From: UBA9926 sp023261215
GTDB taxonomy: Bacteria; Pseudomonadota; Gammaproteobacteria; Pseudomonadales; Azotimanducaceae
DNA: 64,000 nucleotides
Assembly (NCBI GenBank): GCA_038136035.1
Contig: JAYPYV010000005.1
Span: 34,398 to 98,397, forward strand
Direction of reading: 5' to 3'
Of this stretch, positions 44,114 to 52,799 are shown piece after piece. Under the pieces are notes generated by a model. The model was given only the letters and a program-made list of their open reading frames with translations, made no database searches and was not told the origin of the DNA. Each line of letters opens with the position of its first letter. The first letter of the stretch is position 1. Made by a program: the position numbers and the translations under genes.

Positions 44114-45151
44114 ATGGCCAGTGAATCGCAACAACTGATTGTTGAGTCCTCCAGTCGGCTTTTGGCCGATCACGTTTCACCTTCGCTGATTGAATCGGTG
44201 GAAGCGGGACGTTTCGCAGAGACGCTCTGGTCTCAGCTGGTGGAGCAGGGGCTCTTGCTGCTTGGGCTCGATGAGTCGGCAGGTGGATACGGAGGGACCT
44301 TTGGGGACCAGCTGGCATTGCTTCGCCAGATGGGCCGGTACGCGGTGCCAGCGCCTGTCGCCGAGACGTTATTGGCCAATCATTTGCGCGCCTTACTCGG
44401 CGCAGAGGGTCTGACGTTGCCCAGTGCAGTGGTGGACACGGGGCGCCTAACGGGTCGCGACGGCACCTTTAGCGGGTCGCTCAATAACATCCCTTGGGGA
44501 CCCTTTTTGGAGCGGGTGTTGGTTGCTGCAGACACATCAAGTGGCGTCGTCTGGGTTGAAATGCCTGTGGGGGAGTTTGAGGACCAAGCCTCGAGTCTTG
44601 CCGGCGAACCGACGGCGACGTTGCAATTCGATGAGGTTGCGCCTGTGCGCGTGTTGGGCCCCTTCATGGAACAACACCAAAGCGAGTTGTTGCATCGCGG
44701 AGCGGCGATGCACGCTTCGCTTATGGCAGGCGCGCTAGAACAATCACTCGAGATCGCCGTGGGCTATGTCCTTGAACGTAAGCAGTTTGGTCAACCGCTC
44801 GCGAAATTCCAGGCCATCCAGCATCAGCTTGCCGTGATGGCAACGCATGTGGCCGCCTCGACTCGCTCAGTGGATCAATTGCAAATGCGAGATGAGGCGC
44901 CCAGCGATCTGGACGTCGCGATTGCGAAAGCTCGGGTGGGCGAAGCGGTTGGACTCTCAACCGACACGGCGCATCAGGTCATGGGTGCGATGGGTTACAC
45001 GCGTGAGCATCATTTGAATTACCTGACCCGAAGACTCTGGGTCTGGCGCGACCGGTTTGGCCACGAAACGGAGTGGCAGCAACGAATTGGCGAGTATTTT
45101 CTTTCAGCCAATCAAGCGGATTTATGGATGCAGATCACGGAGCTCAGCTAG
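44114..45151 (+). CDS. acyl-CoA dehydrogenase, smaller partner of second pair
   Basis: A 345-residue ACAD-like protein. It keeps the N-terminal helices (LVEQGLLLLGLDESAGGYGG) and the C-terminal helical bundle (LERKQFGQPLAKFQAIQHQLA, GAMGYTREHHLNYLTRRLW). The beta domain is shortened and has no SEPxxGSD block, and the catalytic Glu-Arg pair is missing. It is probably inactive alone and completes the FAD/substrate pocket of the 42980 product. Start is 3 bp after the preceding stop. Confidence 0.87.
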   Translation: MASESQQLIVESSSRLLADHVSPSLIESVEAGRFAETLWSQLVEQGLLLLGLDESAGGYGGTFGDQLALLRQMGRYAVPAPVAETLLANHLRALLGAEGLTLPSAVVDTGRLTGRDGTFSGSLNNIPWGPFLERVLVAADTSSGVVWVEMPVGEFEDQASSLAGEPTATLQFDEVAPVRVLGPFMEQHQSELLHRGAAMHASLMAGALEQSLEIAVGYVLERKQFGQPLAKFQAIQHQLAVMATHVAASTRSVDQLQMRDEAPSDLDVAIAKARVGEAVGLSTDTAHQVMGAMGYTREHHLNYLTRRLWVWRDRFGHETEWQQRIGEYFLSANQADLWMQITELS

Positions 45152-45214
45152 GGTTCGTAGGCTACGGCGCGAGCTCGCTCTTGCCTCAGGTGGTGTTCCT
45201 GTCCTTTCGCTTGC

Positions 45215-46117
45215 TTAGGCTCTTGTATAGGTCGCGCTTTGAGTTAGACCCTCGCTCGATAAAACAACGCCTTGATCAACCAAGCGAATCATCGCGCTCA
45301 GGACGGACTGCCTGGCGGCAGGGTAAAGCCGCGGGTCTGTCTCCGTGTACATGATGTCAACCATGTCTGAGATATGGTGGACTCCTTGATCAATGCAATC
45401 CAGAATCTGGCGCTCGCGATCCAGACGGTGCGCAATGAAGGCACGCACGAAGGGCTTGGTTTCAGTGATACAGGTACCATGCGTTGGCCAATACACCTGG
45501 TCATCTCGAGCCAGTAATTTATCGAGGCTGTCCATGTACGCTGTCATGTCCCCATCGGGAGGGCCGATGACACTGGTTGACCATCCCATCACGTGATCGC
45601 CGGTAAACAGCGCTTTTTCTTCTACCAGGGCATAACACATATGGTTTGAGGTATGTCCAGGCGTATACACGCAGTCAACCGTCCATCCCTGACCTTCAAT
45701 GCGATCGCCATCCTTGACGACAACGTCGGGTACAAACGTCATGTCGCCCCCAGCTTCAATCGTGATGCCTTCTGCTGCCTTGCCGGCGCCATGAGGGCCA
45801 AACCCATACGTGGTGGCACCCCAGGCCGCTTTGAGTGGCGCTGCGGCGGGTGAGTGATCAGCGTGCGTATGTGTGATGAGAAGATGCGTAACGCGCTCGC
45901 CGGCGAGGGCGGACTTCAATGCGTCGATATGCTCATCAATCATCGGGCCAGGATCAATGACGGCGACATCGCCGTGTCCAATGATGTAGGTTCCAGTGCC
46001 ATGAAAGGTGAAGCCAGAGGGATTGCGCGCAGTGATTCGGCGAATAAGCGGCGACAGCGTTTGAATTTTCGTGTACTCAAACTCGTATTGATAGACATAA
46101 GGAATCTTGACGCTCAT
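45215..46117 (-). CDS. metallo-beta-lactamase fold hydrolase
   Basis: A 300-residue MBL-fold protein with the metal motif THTHADHSP, then VYTPGHTSNHMCY and TGDHVMGWSTSVI, all in order. The layout, with a C-terminal winged-helix-like tail, matches LACTB2-type hydrolases, which cut RNA or thioesters. The ATG at 46117 is chosen because GGAAG lies about 9 nt upstream; the frame extends to 46207 and would add a hydrophobic N-terminus. It is divergent from the HD-GYP gene. Confidence 0.88.
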   Translation of the reverse strand: MSVKIPYVYQYEFEYTKIQTLSPLIRRITARNPSGFTFHGTGTYIIGHGDVAVIDPGPMIDEHIDALKSALAGERVTHLLITHTHADHSPAAAPLKAAWGATTYGFGPHGAGKAAEGITIEAGGDMTFVPDVVVKDGDRIEGQGWTVDCVYTPGHTSNHMCYALVEEKALFTGDHVMGWSTSVIGPPDGDMTAYMDSLDKLLARDDQVYWPTHGTCITETKPFVRAFIAHRLDRERQILDCIDQGVHHISDMVDIMYTETDPRLYPAARQSVLSAMIRLVDQGVVLSSEGLTQSATYTRA

Positions 46118-46228
46118 CAATGGACTTCCAACTAAAAAAAGCAGAATAGCAAAAACGAAGGGCCGGAGCTTGCGCTCTGGCTTGGAGAAGAGTGAAATGA
46201 CACTCATCCACTGCGATTGAGGAAGTTT

Positions 46229-47998
46229 ATGGATATTACGCGCGCGGCGTCTCAGCTCATCGAGATCGGGATTGCACTTAACGCAGAGCGGGATCTGGAA
46301 CGTTTGATGGAACGGATTTTGTTCGAGGCGATGGATCTGTGTTCAGCGGATGGCGGGACCTTCTATCGAGTGGATGGCGAACATCTTCGCTTCGAGATTC
46401 TTCGCACTCAATCCCTGGGCATCCATCAGGGGGGCAGCTCGGGCCAACCAGTGACGTTGCCGCCGATGGCGCTCTTTAACGAAAAAGGCCATGCCCGGAC
46501 CGAAAATATCGTCACTTTTGCGGCTAACTCTAAGAAGACAGTCAAGATTGATGATGTCTACAGCTCGGATCAATTCGATTTTACGGGCACCAAAAAGTTC
46601 GATGAAGGCATGGGGCTTAAAGGGTTTCGCTCGAAATCGTTCTTAACCGTGCCGCTACAGAATCATAAGGGCGCTGTTATCGGTGTGCTGCAGTTGCTCA
46701 ATCACCTTGAGGAAGGCACCGGCGAGGTGGTGGCGTTTCCAGATGAGGTGACGCCTTTGCTTGAGGCGCTGGCAGGGCTCGCGGGCGTTTTGCTGGACAA
46801 TGCGATCCTCGTGGATGAACTCCAAGAGATCAATCAAGCGTTTATCAAACTGATCGCGTCGGCGCTGGACGCTAAATCGCCTTACACTGGGGGGCATTGT
46901 GTTCGAGTACCCGCCATTGCCGAGATGTTGACGGAAGCGGCTCATGCGGCCAGTGACGGCCCATTTGCTGGGTTCCAGTTGACCGAAGACGATCGAGAGG
47001 AGCTGTTTGTCGCGTCCTGGCTCCATGACTGCGGCAAAATCACAACGCCTGAGTACGTTGTGGATAAAGCCACCAAGCTCGAAACCATTAACGACCGTAT
47101 TCATGAAATTCGAACGCGGTTTGAGGTCTTGAAGCGCGAAGCAGAGATACGCTGCCTAGAGGCGATCATTGCTGGCGGTGATGAAGCTGCCTTGCGTGAA
47201 GCGCTCGTGACCGAGCTCTCGAGCATTGACGAAGATTTTTACTTCGTGGCAGAAACGAACAAAGGGGGCGAGTTTCTGGACGATGAAGCCAAAGCCCGGC
47301 TTCACCGAATTGCAGAGCGAACGCTGACCCGCACTTTGTCGAACAGAGCGGGGCTGTCCTTCTCTGAAGAAAAACGTATGGCAAGAACCGAAGCACCGAT
47401 TCTGCCAGTCGAAGAGCCTGTGCTCCAAGATCGACCGGATCATTTAGTCGATTGGGAGTTCAAGCCCTACTCGTTGGACCCCGAAAACCCCTATGGGTTT
47501 AAGATGTCTGCGCCTTCGCACCGCTTCAATTTGGGTGAAATTTATAACCTCAGTATAGGCCGAGGTACGCTCACGGAAGAGGAGCGTTTCATTATTAATG
47601 ATCACATCGTACAGACTGCGGTGATGCTCGAAACGCTACCTTGGCCAAGACATCTGCAGAAGGTGCCAGAAATAGCCTGCGGCCACCATGAGAAGATGGA
47701 CGGCACCGGCTATCCTCGAAAATTGACGGGGGATACCATGTCTATCCAAGCACGAGTGATGGCGATCGCTGACGTGTTTGAGGCGCTGACCGCGGCCGAT
47801 CGGCCCTACAAGCCACGTAAAAAGCTTTCGGATAGCGTCAAAATTATGGGTTTTATGGTGAAAGATCAGCACTTGGACCGTGAGCTTTTTGAGTTATTCC
47901 TCGACAGTGGCATTCATCGCCAGTATGCCGAAGCCCATTTGATGCCAGATCAAGTCGACGATGTGGATGTGCCCTCGATCAAAGCGCTTTATGCCTGA
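46229..47998 (+). CDS. GAF / HD-GYP signalling phosphodiesterase, with insert
   Basis: A 589-residue cytosolic protein. A GAF-type sensor domain occupies about 1-195, and a helix then joins an HD-GYP domain. The HD part reads WLHDCGK (residues 265-270) and the GYP part HHEKMDGTGYP (486-496). The separation is about 220 residues against about 70 in standard HD-GYP proteins, so there is an insertion of about 150 residues rich in charged residues. HD-GYP enzymes break down cyclic-di-GMP. GAGGAAG precedes the ATG at 46229. No diguanylate cyclase domain is present. Confidence 0.88.
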   Translation: MDITRAASQLIEIGIALNAERDLERLMERILFEAMDLCSADGGTFYRVDGEHLRFEILRTQSLGIHQGGSSGQPVTLPPMALFNEKGHARTENIVTFAANSKKTVKIDDVYSSDQFDFTGTKKFDEGMGLKGFRSKSFLTVPLQNHKGAVIGVLQLLNHLEEGTGEVVAFPDEVTPLLEALAGLAGVLLDNAILVDELQEINQAFIKLIASALDAKSPYTGGHCVRVPAIAEMLTEAAHAASDGPFAGFQLTEDDREELFVASWLHDCGKITTPEYVVDKATKLETINDRIHEIRTRFEVLKREAEIRCLEAIIAGGDEAALREALVTELSSIDEDFYFVAETNKGGEFLDDEAKARLHRIAERTLTRTLSNRAGLSFSEEKRMARTEAPILPVEEPVLQDRPDHLVDWEFKPYSLDPENPYGFKMSAPSHRFNLGEIYNLSIGRGTLTEEERFIINDHIVQTAVMLETLPWPRHLQKVPEIACGHHEKMDGTGYPRKLTGDTMSIQARVMAIADVFEALTAADRPYKPRKKLSDSVKIMGFMVKDQHLDRELFELFLDSGIHRQYAEAHLMPDQVDDVDVPSIKALYA

Positions 47999-48085
47999 TC
48001 GATCAGAGCAAGTGTTGTAGTGAGGCGACCGAACCGGGTGAGGATGAAGAGATTAGGGATTCGGTAGAGAGGGGTGGCATATGCT

Positions 48086-48103
48086 CAGCCGATGAGACGG
48101 CTG
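48086..48103. repeat. 6-bp stem-loop between convergent genes
   Basis: CAGCCG and CGGCTG arms around a 6-nt loop, between the HD-GYP and glutamine-synthetase-like genes. No T-tract, so only weak support as a transcript end. Confidence 0.3.
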
Positions 48104-48122
48104 GCTAGGCCTCACATGCTGC

Positions 48123-49556
48123 TCAGAGTTTTGCGAAACCGCGTTCGAATTCCCATAGGGTCGGTCGGGAGCGATCCGCCTCTGAACTTTGCTCCTGGTA
48201 ACTGAGCCACTCGTGTCGTCGTGACTTTAGCCAATATTTAACGTCTTCCTCGCCTAAATAGTGCCGCAAGCGCGTATCGCTCGAGAGTCGCTCCGCCGCG
48301 AGCACCATATCGCTCGGTAGATCAGTTGCCGATGGTTCGCTTCCCCAACCGGTGCTACTCATCGGCGGCGGTAACTCCGCATTAGCATCCAGTCCGCTCA
48401 GACCACTCGCAATGATGAGCGCCAGGGCCAGGTAAGGATTTAAATCACTGGAGCCTAATCGGTGCTCGATACGGGCAGCGCCAGGTGACGGCGTCAGCAC
48501 CCGAAGGGCTGCAGACTTGTGATCGATCCCCCAACTTTGTCTGAGCGGGGCTGCTGAGAAGTCGCGAAGCCTACGATAACTGTTAATCGACGGGCAGAGC
48601 ATGCTGACGCTGGCCGGTAAATGCTGATAGAGGCCGCCAATCCAATGGCTGGCAAGTCGAGAGAGTTGGTAGCGTTGATTTGTATCCATCAGTAACGGCG
48701 TCATGCTCGCTTCCCCATTGCCTGATGATCCGAGAAGCGAGTGGTGAATATGCATGCCACTGGCGTGACCAGGCTTAATCTGCGGCATGAAGCTGGCAGC
48801 GAGGCCCTGTCGGCAGGCCGTTTCGAAAATGACCTGCTTTACGCGCATCACGGTATCCGCCATCTGAACAGGTGGCGCCGGCGGGAGGTTAAGTTCAATT
48901 TGCCCCGTGCCGTTCTCATCGCTCCACGCTTCCCAAGCAATGTTCATTTTCTCGAGCGTTTGGGTCACCGCGTCCATGAAGGGGGTTGCTCGGTGCGCAT
49001 CGCGCAACGTGTAGATCGACTGAAGTGAGGTCAGTGTTCGTGGCATTAGGCCCGCGTAGTCTGATGCTCGGATCGAGTCATAACTGCTTTCCAAGAGAAA
49101 GAACTCGAGCTCCATGGATGTGAGGAGATCGAGGTTGCGAGCGTTCAGCTGCTTGCACAAGTGGATTAGTTGGGTTCTTGGGCAGAGGGTGATCGGCTCA
49201 CCATCCATCTGCACGAACTGACCGATCACGTGAGCCAAACCCTCTTGATGGGCGTCGAGGGTGAGAGTTGAGAGGTCGGGTTTCAACGCAATATCGCCTA
49301 GCATGGACGTTCTGAAAGGATGCCAGAAGGTCAGATGAGGCGTGCCGCCGAGGTCAGCGCCCAACGCCAAGTCAGAAAACGCGTGCGCTTTGGGGAGCGC
49401 GGACTCAAACTTGTCACGATGCAGATATTTTCCGATTGGCTGGCCATGTAGATCGGTGGCCAGGGTGCGAATTCTCGAGACGCTGTGCTGGTCTAACCAG
49501 GCTTTAAGTTCCTCCGCGCTATGGATCGAGTGGTCTAGCATGGCCAGGCAATCCAT
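48123..49556 (-). CDS. glutamine synthetase-like ligase (gamma-glutamylamide/polyamine type)
   Basis: A 477-residue member of the glutamine synthetase superfamily. The beta-grasp N-terminus (SRIRTLATDLHGQPIGKYL) is followed by catalytic blocks SMELEFFLLE, GQIELNLPP, GMHIHHSLL and RIEHRLGSSDLNPYLALA. Divergence from GlnA and the absence of nitrogen-regulation genes suggest a PuuA-like gamma-glutamyl-amine ligase. The ATG at 49556 has AAGG upstream; one at 49541 is also possible. It overlaps the SCP2-like gene by 22 bp. The substrate amine is unknown. Confidence 0.87.
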   Translation of the reverse strand: MDCLAMLDHSIHSAEELKAWLDQHSVSRIRTLATDLHGQPIGKYLHRDKFESALPKAHAFSDLALGADLGGTPHLTFWHPFRTSMLGDIALKPDLSTLTLDAHQEGLAHVIGQFVQMDGEPITLCPRTQLIHLCKQLNARNLDLLTSMELEFFLLESSYDSIRASDYAGLMPRTLTSLQSIYTLRDAHRATPFMDAVTQTLEKMNIAWEAWSDENGTGQIELNLPPAPPVQMADTVMRVKQVIFETACRQGLAASFMPQIKPGHASGMHIHHSLLGSSGNGEASMTPLLMDTNQRYQLSRLASHWIGGLYQHLPASVSMLCPSINSYRRLRDFSAAPLRQSWGIDHKSAALRVLTPSPGAARIEHRLGSSDLNPYLALALIIASGLSGLDANAELPPPMSSTGWGSEPSATDLPSDMVLAAERLSSDTRLRHYLGEEDVKYWLKSRRHEWLSYQEQSSEADRSRPTLWEFERGFAKL

Positions 49557-50158
49557 TGTTTGAGGCCTTCGTCCGCTAGATGGGCGATGTTCTCCATGCT
49601 GCCTTGACAGTTCAGTTGGCCGGTGACCATTTCCCTGAAAAGTTGGGTGTAACCATTGAAAAATAGCGCTAAGCGATCCTGCTGCCCCTCAATGCTCACA
49701 ACGGAAGGACCGTAGCCCCAGATCAGGGTTTGGCCGTCACGGTGGTCGGTACAGGTCAATTGAAAAGATTGCGCAGTAAACGAAGTGGCTTGATCCAGGA
49801 AAGTCCGAGCTGCGATTGGCCAAGGGATTAACTGGCTCGTAAAACAGCGCTTGAGACTCTGTCCTCGGGCGGATAGTCCAGAACGCCATGGCCAAGTAAA
49901 ACGCGGCGGCGTGTCAGAAAAGGGCGAGAGTTGCACGCGTAAATCCGGCGAATGGCGGTCTGCCTGCTCGATGATCAGCGTTTGCTCCTGAAGGGAGAGA
50001 CGCAGAAGGTGCGTTTCACTCGTCTGAATAATGACGGGCTGTTCGATCGCTTCGCTCACGGCGGATGGATCAAGTCGGTGTCGGCGCTGAATAAACGCCG
50101 CCAACTTGAGCACGGTCAAGTCCGACTTCGGCGGTAGTTGGATCAGAAGATCGCCCAT
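49535..50158 (-). CDS. SCP2-like domain protein, hypothetical
   Basis: A 207-residue protein. The C-terminal half (SIEGQQDRLALFFNGYTQLFREMVTG then GQLNCQGSMENIAHLADE) resembles the SCP2 sterol/lipid-carrier fold. The N-terminal half is not recognised. Position between ribBA (22 bp upstream) and the glutamine-synthetase-like gene (22-bp overlap) suggests one operon. Function unknown; lipid or hydrophobic cofactor binding is a guess. Confidence 0.5.
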   Translation of the reverse strand: MGDLLIQLPPKSDLTVLKLAAFIQRRHRLDPSAVSEAIEQPVIIQTSETHLLRLSLQEQTLIIEQADRHSPDLRVQLSPFSDTPPRFTWPWRSGLSARGQSLKRCFTSQLIPWPIAARTFLDQATSFTAQSFQLTCTDHRDGQTLIWGYGPSVVSIEGQQDRLALFFNGYTQLFREMVTGQLNCQGSMENIAHLADEGLKQWIAWPC

Positions 50159-50179
50159 ACCTAGCTGGACCTTGTCAGG

Positions 50180-51052
50180 TTAATGGTCATCAAATTCAAT
50201 AAATTCAACAACTTCAAGGTCAAATCCAGAGATCGCATTATATCTTGACGGGTTGGCGAGTAATCGCATTTTCCCTACGCCCAGGTCTCTAAGGATCTGG
50301 GAGCCAGCGCCAATCACGCGGTAAACACCGGATTCACTCACCGAGCGGGTGGCTGCGGGAATNNNNNNNNNNNNNNNNNNNNNNNNNNNNNNNNNNNNNN
50401 NNNNNNNNNNNNNNNNNNNNNNNNNNNNNNNNNNNNNNNNNNNNNNNNNNNNNNNNNNNNNNTGAATCAAGTCGGCAATGGTGCCGATTTTTAGTTGGTG
50501 CTTCTTCGCGAATTGTTCGAGTTCGGGGCCTTTCGCCATGGATCCGTCTTCGTTCATGACTTCGACAATGACCGAGGCGGGTTCGTATCCTGACAGCCGG
50601 GCGAGGTCACACCCCGCTTCAGTATGACCTGCTCGCGTGAGGACGCCGCCTCTTTTTGCAATGAGTGGGAAAATATGGCCCGGCATCACCAGATCCTCAG
50701 GACGCGCATTTTTGGCGACGGCAGTTCGGACTGTGCGTGCCCGATCGGCCGCCGAGATTCCGGTGGTAATCCCATCAGCGGCCTCTATGGAAACCGTGAA
50801 ATTGGTCTCGTGTTGGGATGAGTTCCGATCCACCATGAGAGGTAAGTTAAGCTGCTTGGCTCGGCGTTCTGTGATCGTCAAACAAATCAGACCACAGGCT
50901 TCGCGCGCGAAAAACGTGATGTGTTGGGGTGTTACCACGTCAGCGGCGATGATCAAGTCGCCCTCGTTTTCACGATCCTCGTCATCGAGTATCAGCACCA
51001 TTTTTCCGAGACGGAAATCCTCAAGTATTTCTTCGATGGTGTTGAACTGCAT
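50180..51052 (-). CDS. ribBA: RibBA-type 3,4-dihydroxy-2-butanone 4-phosphate synthase, with gap
   Basis: Riboflavin synthesis protein. The N-terminal RibB domain is intact: DDEDRENEGDLIIAAD, then TDF-like FTVSIEA and RAGHTEAGCDLARLSG. The C-terminal RibA-like domain is mostly lost in the gap at 50363-50462; only its end remains (GAGSQILRDLGVGKMRLLANP). The GTP cyclohydrolase zinc Cys cannot be checked, so RibA activity is undecided. The ATG at 51052 has GGAGG upstream; no FMN riboswitch is recognisable. Confidence 0.9.
   Translation of the reverse strand: MQFNTIEEILEDFRLGKMVLILDDEDRENEGDLIIAADVVTPQHITFFAREACGLICLTITERRAKQLNLPLMVDRNSSQHETNFTVSIEAADGITTGISAADRARTVRTAVAKNARPEDLVMPGHIFPLIAKRGGVLTRAGHTEAGCDLARLSGYEPASVIVEVMNEDGSMAKGPELEQFAKKHQLKIGTIADLIXXXXXXXXXXXXXXXXXXXXXXXXXXXXXXXXXXIPAATRSVSESGVYRVIGAGSQILRDLGVGKMRLLANPSRYNAISGFDLEVVEFIEFDDH
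50363..50462. other. assembly gap of 100 N inside ribBA
   Basis: In RibBA proteins about 100 or more residues separate the flanking blocks TIADLI and GAGSQILRDLG, so over 300 nt are probably missing rather than 100. Confidence 0.9.
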
Positions 51053-51300
51053 AGGCGCCTCCAAGCCACGCAGTATAGCCCATTCGAAGGTGTTGGCTGC
51101 GAGGCGCGGGCGGCTCCGCATCGTTGGCAGGCCAGCGCCTCGATCAAGAGCCTACCCTCGGATCCCATCCTGACACGCGGGAGTCGCTCGTTCGCGGTCT
51201 GTCCAGTCAGTTAACGACTGTGTTTTGAAACGCATGCCGCTCGCTAAGCACCCGCCAAGGCCCCTTGAACCGTCGCGGAGGGCGATCGCGATGATCGGTT

Positions 51301-51317
51301 CCACGGCGGGGTATACT
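51301..51317 (+). promoter_or_regulatory. possible glcDEF promoter, shared 13-mer plus TATACT
   Basis: CCACGGCGGGGTA (51301-51313) runs into a TATACT -10-like box (51312-51317), 32 bp before the glcD start. The same 13-mer precedes the GST gene. No good -35 is seen. Confidence 0.4.
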
Positions 51318-51348
51318 TAGCGCTTGCGGACAAAAGAGATTCTGGTCG

Positions 51349-52797
51349 TTGGACAAACGCATCCTCCAAAGTTTGAAACGGCTGTCAGGCGTTCAGGTCA
51401 TTGATGAGACGCCTCAGCTTCGCGCCTACGAGAGTGATGGGTTGTCAGCGATCAAAGCACAGCCTCCTGTTGTGGTCTTGCCCAGTGATCTGCTAAGTCT
51501 GCGATCGGTGCTGGCCATCGCGCGAGCGTTCAGCGTCCCAGTGGTGGCGCGCGGCGCCGGCACCGGGCTTTCAGGCGGCGCAACCCCTCATCCGGACGGT
51601 ATTCTGGTCAGTCTCGCCAAATTTAGGCGCATTCTCAGTATTGATGTCGAGAAGCGTCGTGCGCGAGTCCAACCTGGGGTCACCAACCTAGCGATCTCTG
51701 AGGCGGTCGCCCAGCACAAGCTTTTTTATGCGCCAGATCCGTCCTCACAAATTGCCTGCACGATTGGCGGTAATGTGGCGGAGAACTCTGGTGGCGTGCA
51801 CTGCGTCAAATATGGCTTAACGCTCCATAACGTGACCGGCGTTGAAGTGTTGTTGCTGAGCGGTGAAACCCTTCGGCTAGGTTATGACGATTCGTTCACC
51901 CATCAACCAGATTTGCTCGCACTGCTCCACGGTTCAGAGGGCATGCTCGGTATTGTGACTGAGGTGGAGGTGCAGCTCATGCCGATGCCAGAGGCGGTGG
52001 TCGTGATGATGGCCGCCTTTGATTCGGTGTCCCAGGCTGCCAACACGGTGGGTGCGATCTTCGCGCAGGGGATCATTCCCGCGGGGTTAGAAATGATGGA
52101 TCGCCTCGCGATTCAAGCGGCCGAGGACTTCGTTAAAGCCGGTTATCCACGTCAGGCAGAAGCGATGTTACTTATCGAACTCGATGGAACTGCGTGTGAA
52201 GTCGATGAGTTGATCGAGCAGACCGAGCAGGTTCTAGCGCAACAAGGCGCCAGTGGAACGACGGTCGAGCGCTCGCCGGAGGGCAGAGCGCGGTTATGGC
52301 TCGGGCGGAAAGCGGCATTCCCTGCGGTGGGCCGCATCGCGCCTGATTACTACTGCATGGATGGCACGATTCCCAGGCGGCACTTGGCTGAGGTTCTAGA
52401 ACGCATCAACGAACGATCCAGGCACTACGGGCTCCAGGTGGCCAACGTCTTTCATGCGGGCGATGGCAATTTGCATCCCTTGATCCTTTACGATGCCAAC
52501 GTGCCCGGTCAACTCGACAAAGCAGAGGCCTTTGGCGCAGACATACTCAATCTCTGTATTGAGTTTGGCGGCACCATCACAGGGGAGCACGGCGTCGGGC
52601 TCGAAAAAATTAATCAAATGTGTGTTCAATTTGATGAATCCGAATTGCGCTTATTCCACGGGATCAAAGCCGCCTTTGATCCTTCAAATCTGCTCAATCC
52701 GGGTAAAGCAGTGCCAACGCTGAGTCGCTGTGCTGAGTTCGGCGCCATGCATGTGCACGCGGGGCAATTGCCCCACGCGAATCTCGATCGATTTTAG
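51349..52797 (+). CDS. glcD: glycolate oxidase subunit GlcD (FAD-linked)
   Basis: A 482-residue FAD-linked oxidase that oxidises glycolate to glyoxylate. The PCMH-type FAD domain shows VARGAGTGLSGGATP, and IACTIGGNVAENSGGVHCVKYG. The C-terminus has the FAD-oxidase block HAGDGNLHP and TGEHGVGLEK. It appears to start at a TTG (51349); there is no nearer ATG that keeps the N-terminus. glcE and glcF follow directly, forming the three-subunit enzyme. Confidence 0.95.
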   Translation: MDKRILQSLKRLSGVQVIDETPQLRAYESDGLSAIKAQPPVVVLPSDLLSLRSVLAIARAFSVPVVARGAGTGLSGGATPHPDGILVSLAKFRRILSIDVEKRRARVQPGVTNLAISEAVAQHKLFYAPDPSSQIACTIGGNVAENSGGVHCVKYGLTLHNVTGVEVLLLSGETLRLGYDDSFTHQPDLLALLHGSEGMLGIVTEVEVQLMPMPEAVVVMMAAFDSVSQAANTVGAIFAQGIIPAGLEMMDRLAIQAAEDFVKAGYPRQAEAMLLIELDGTACEVDELIEQTEQVLAQQGASGTTVERSPEGRARLWLGRKAAFPAVGRIAPDYYCMDGTIPRRHLAEVLERINERSRHYGLQVANVFHAGDGNLHPLILYDANVPGQLDKAEAFGADILNLCIEFGGTITGEHGVGLEKINQMCVQFDESELRLFHGIKAAFDPSNLLNPGKAVPTLSRCAEFGAMHVHAGQLPHANLDRF

Positions 52798-52799
52798 TG

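Noticed and set aside
51053..51348. FMN riboswitch upstream of ribBA
   Set aside because: Looked for on the minus strand because ribB genes often carry one; the conserved RFN segments are not visible.
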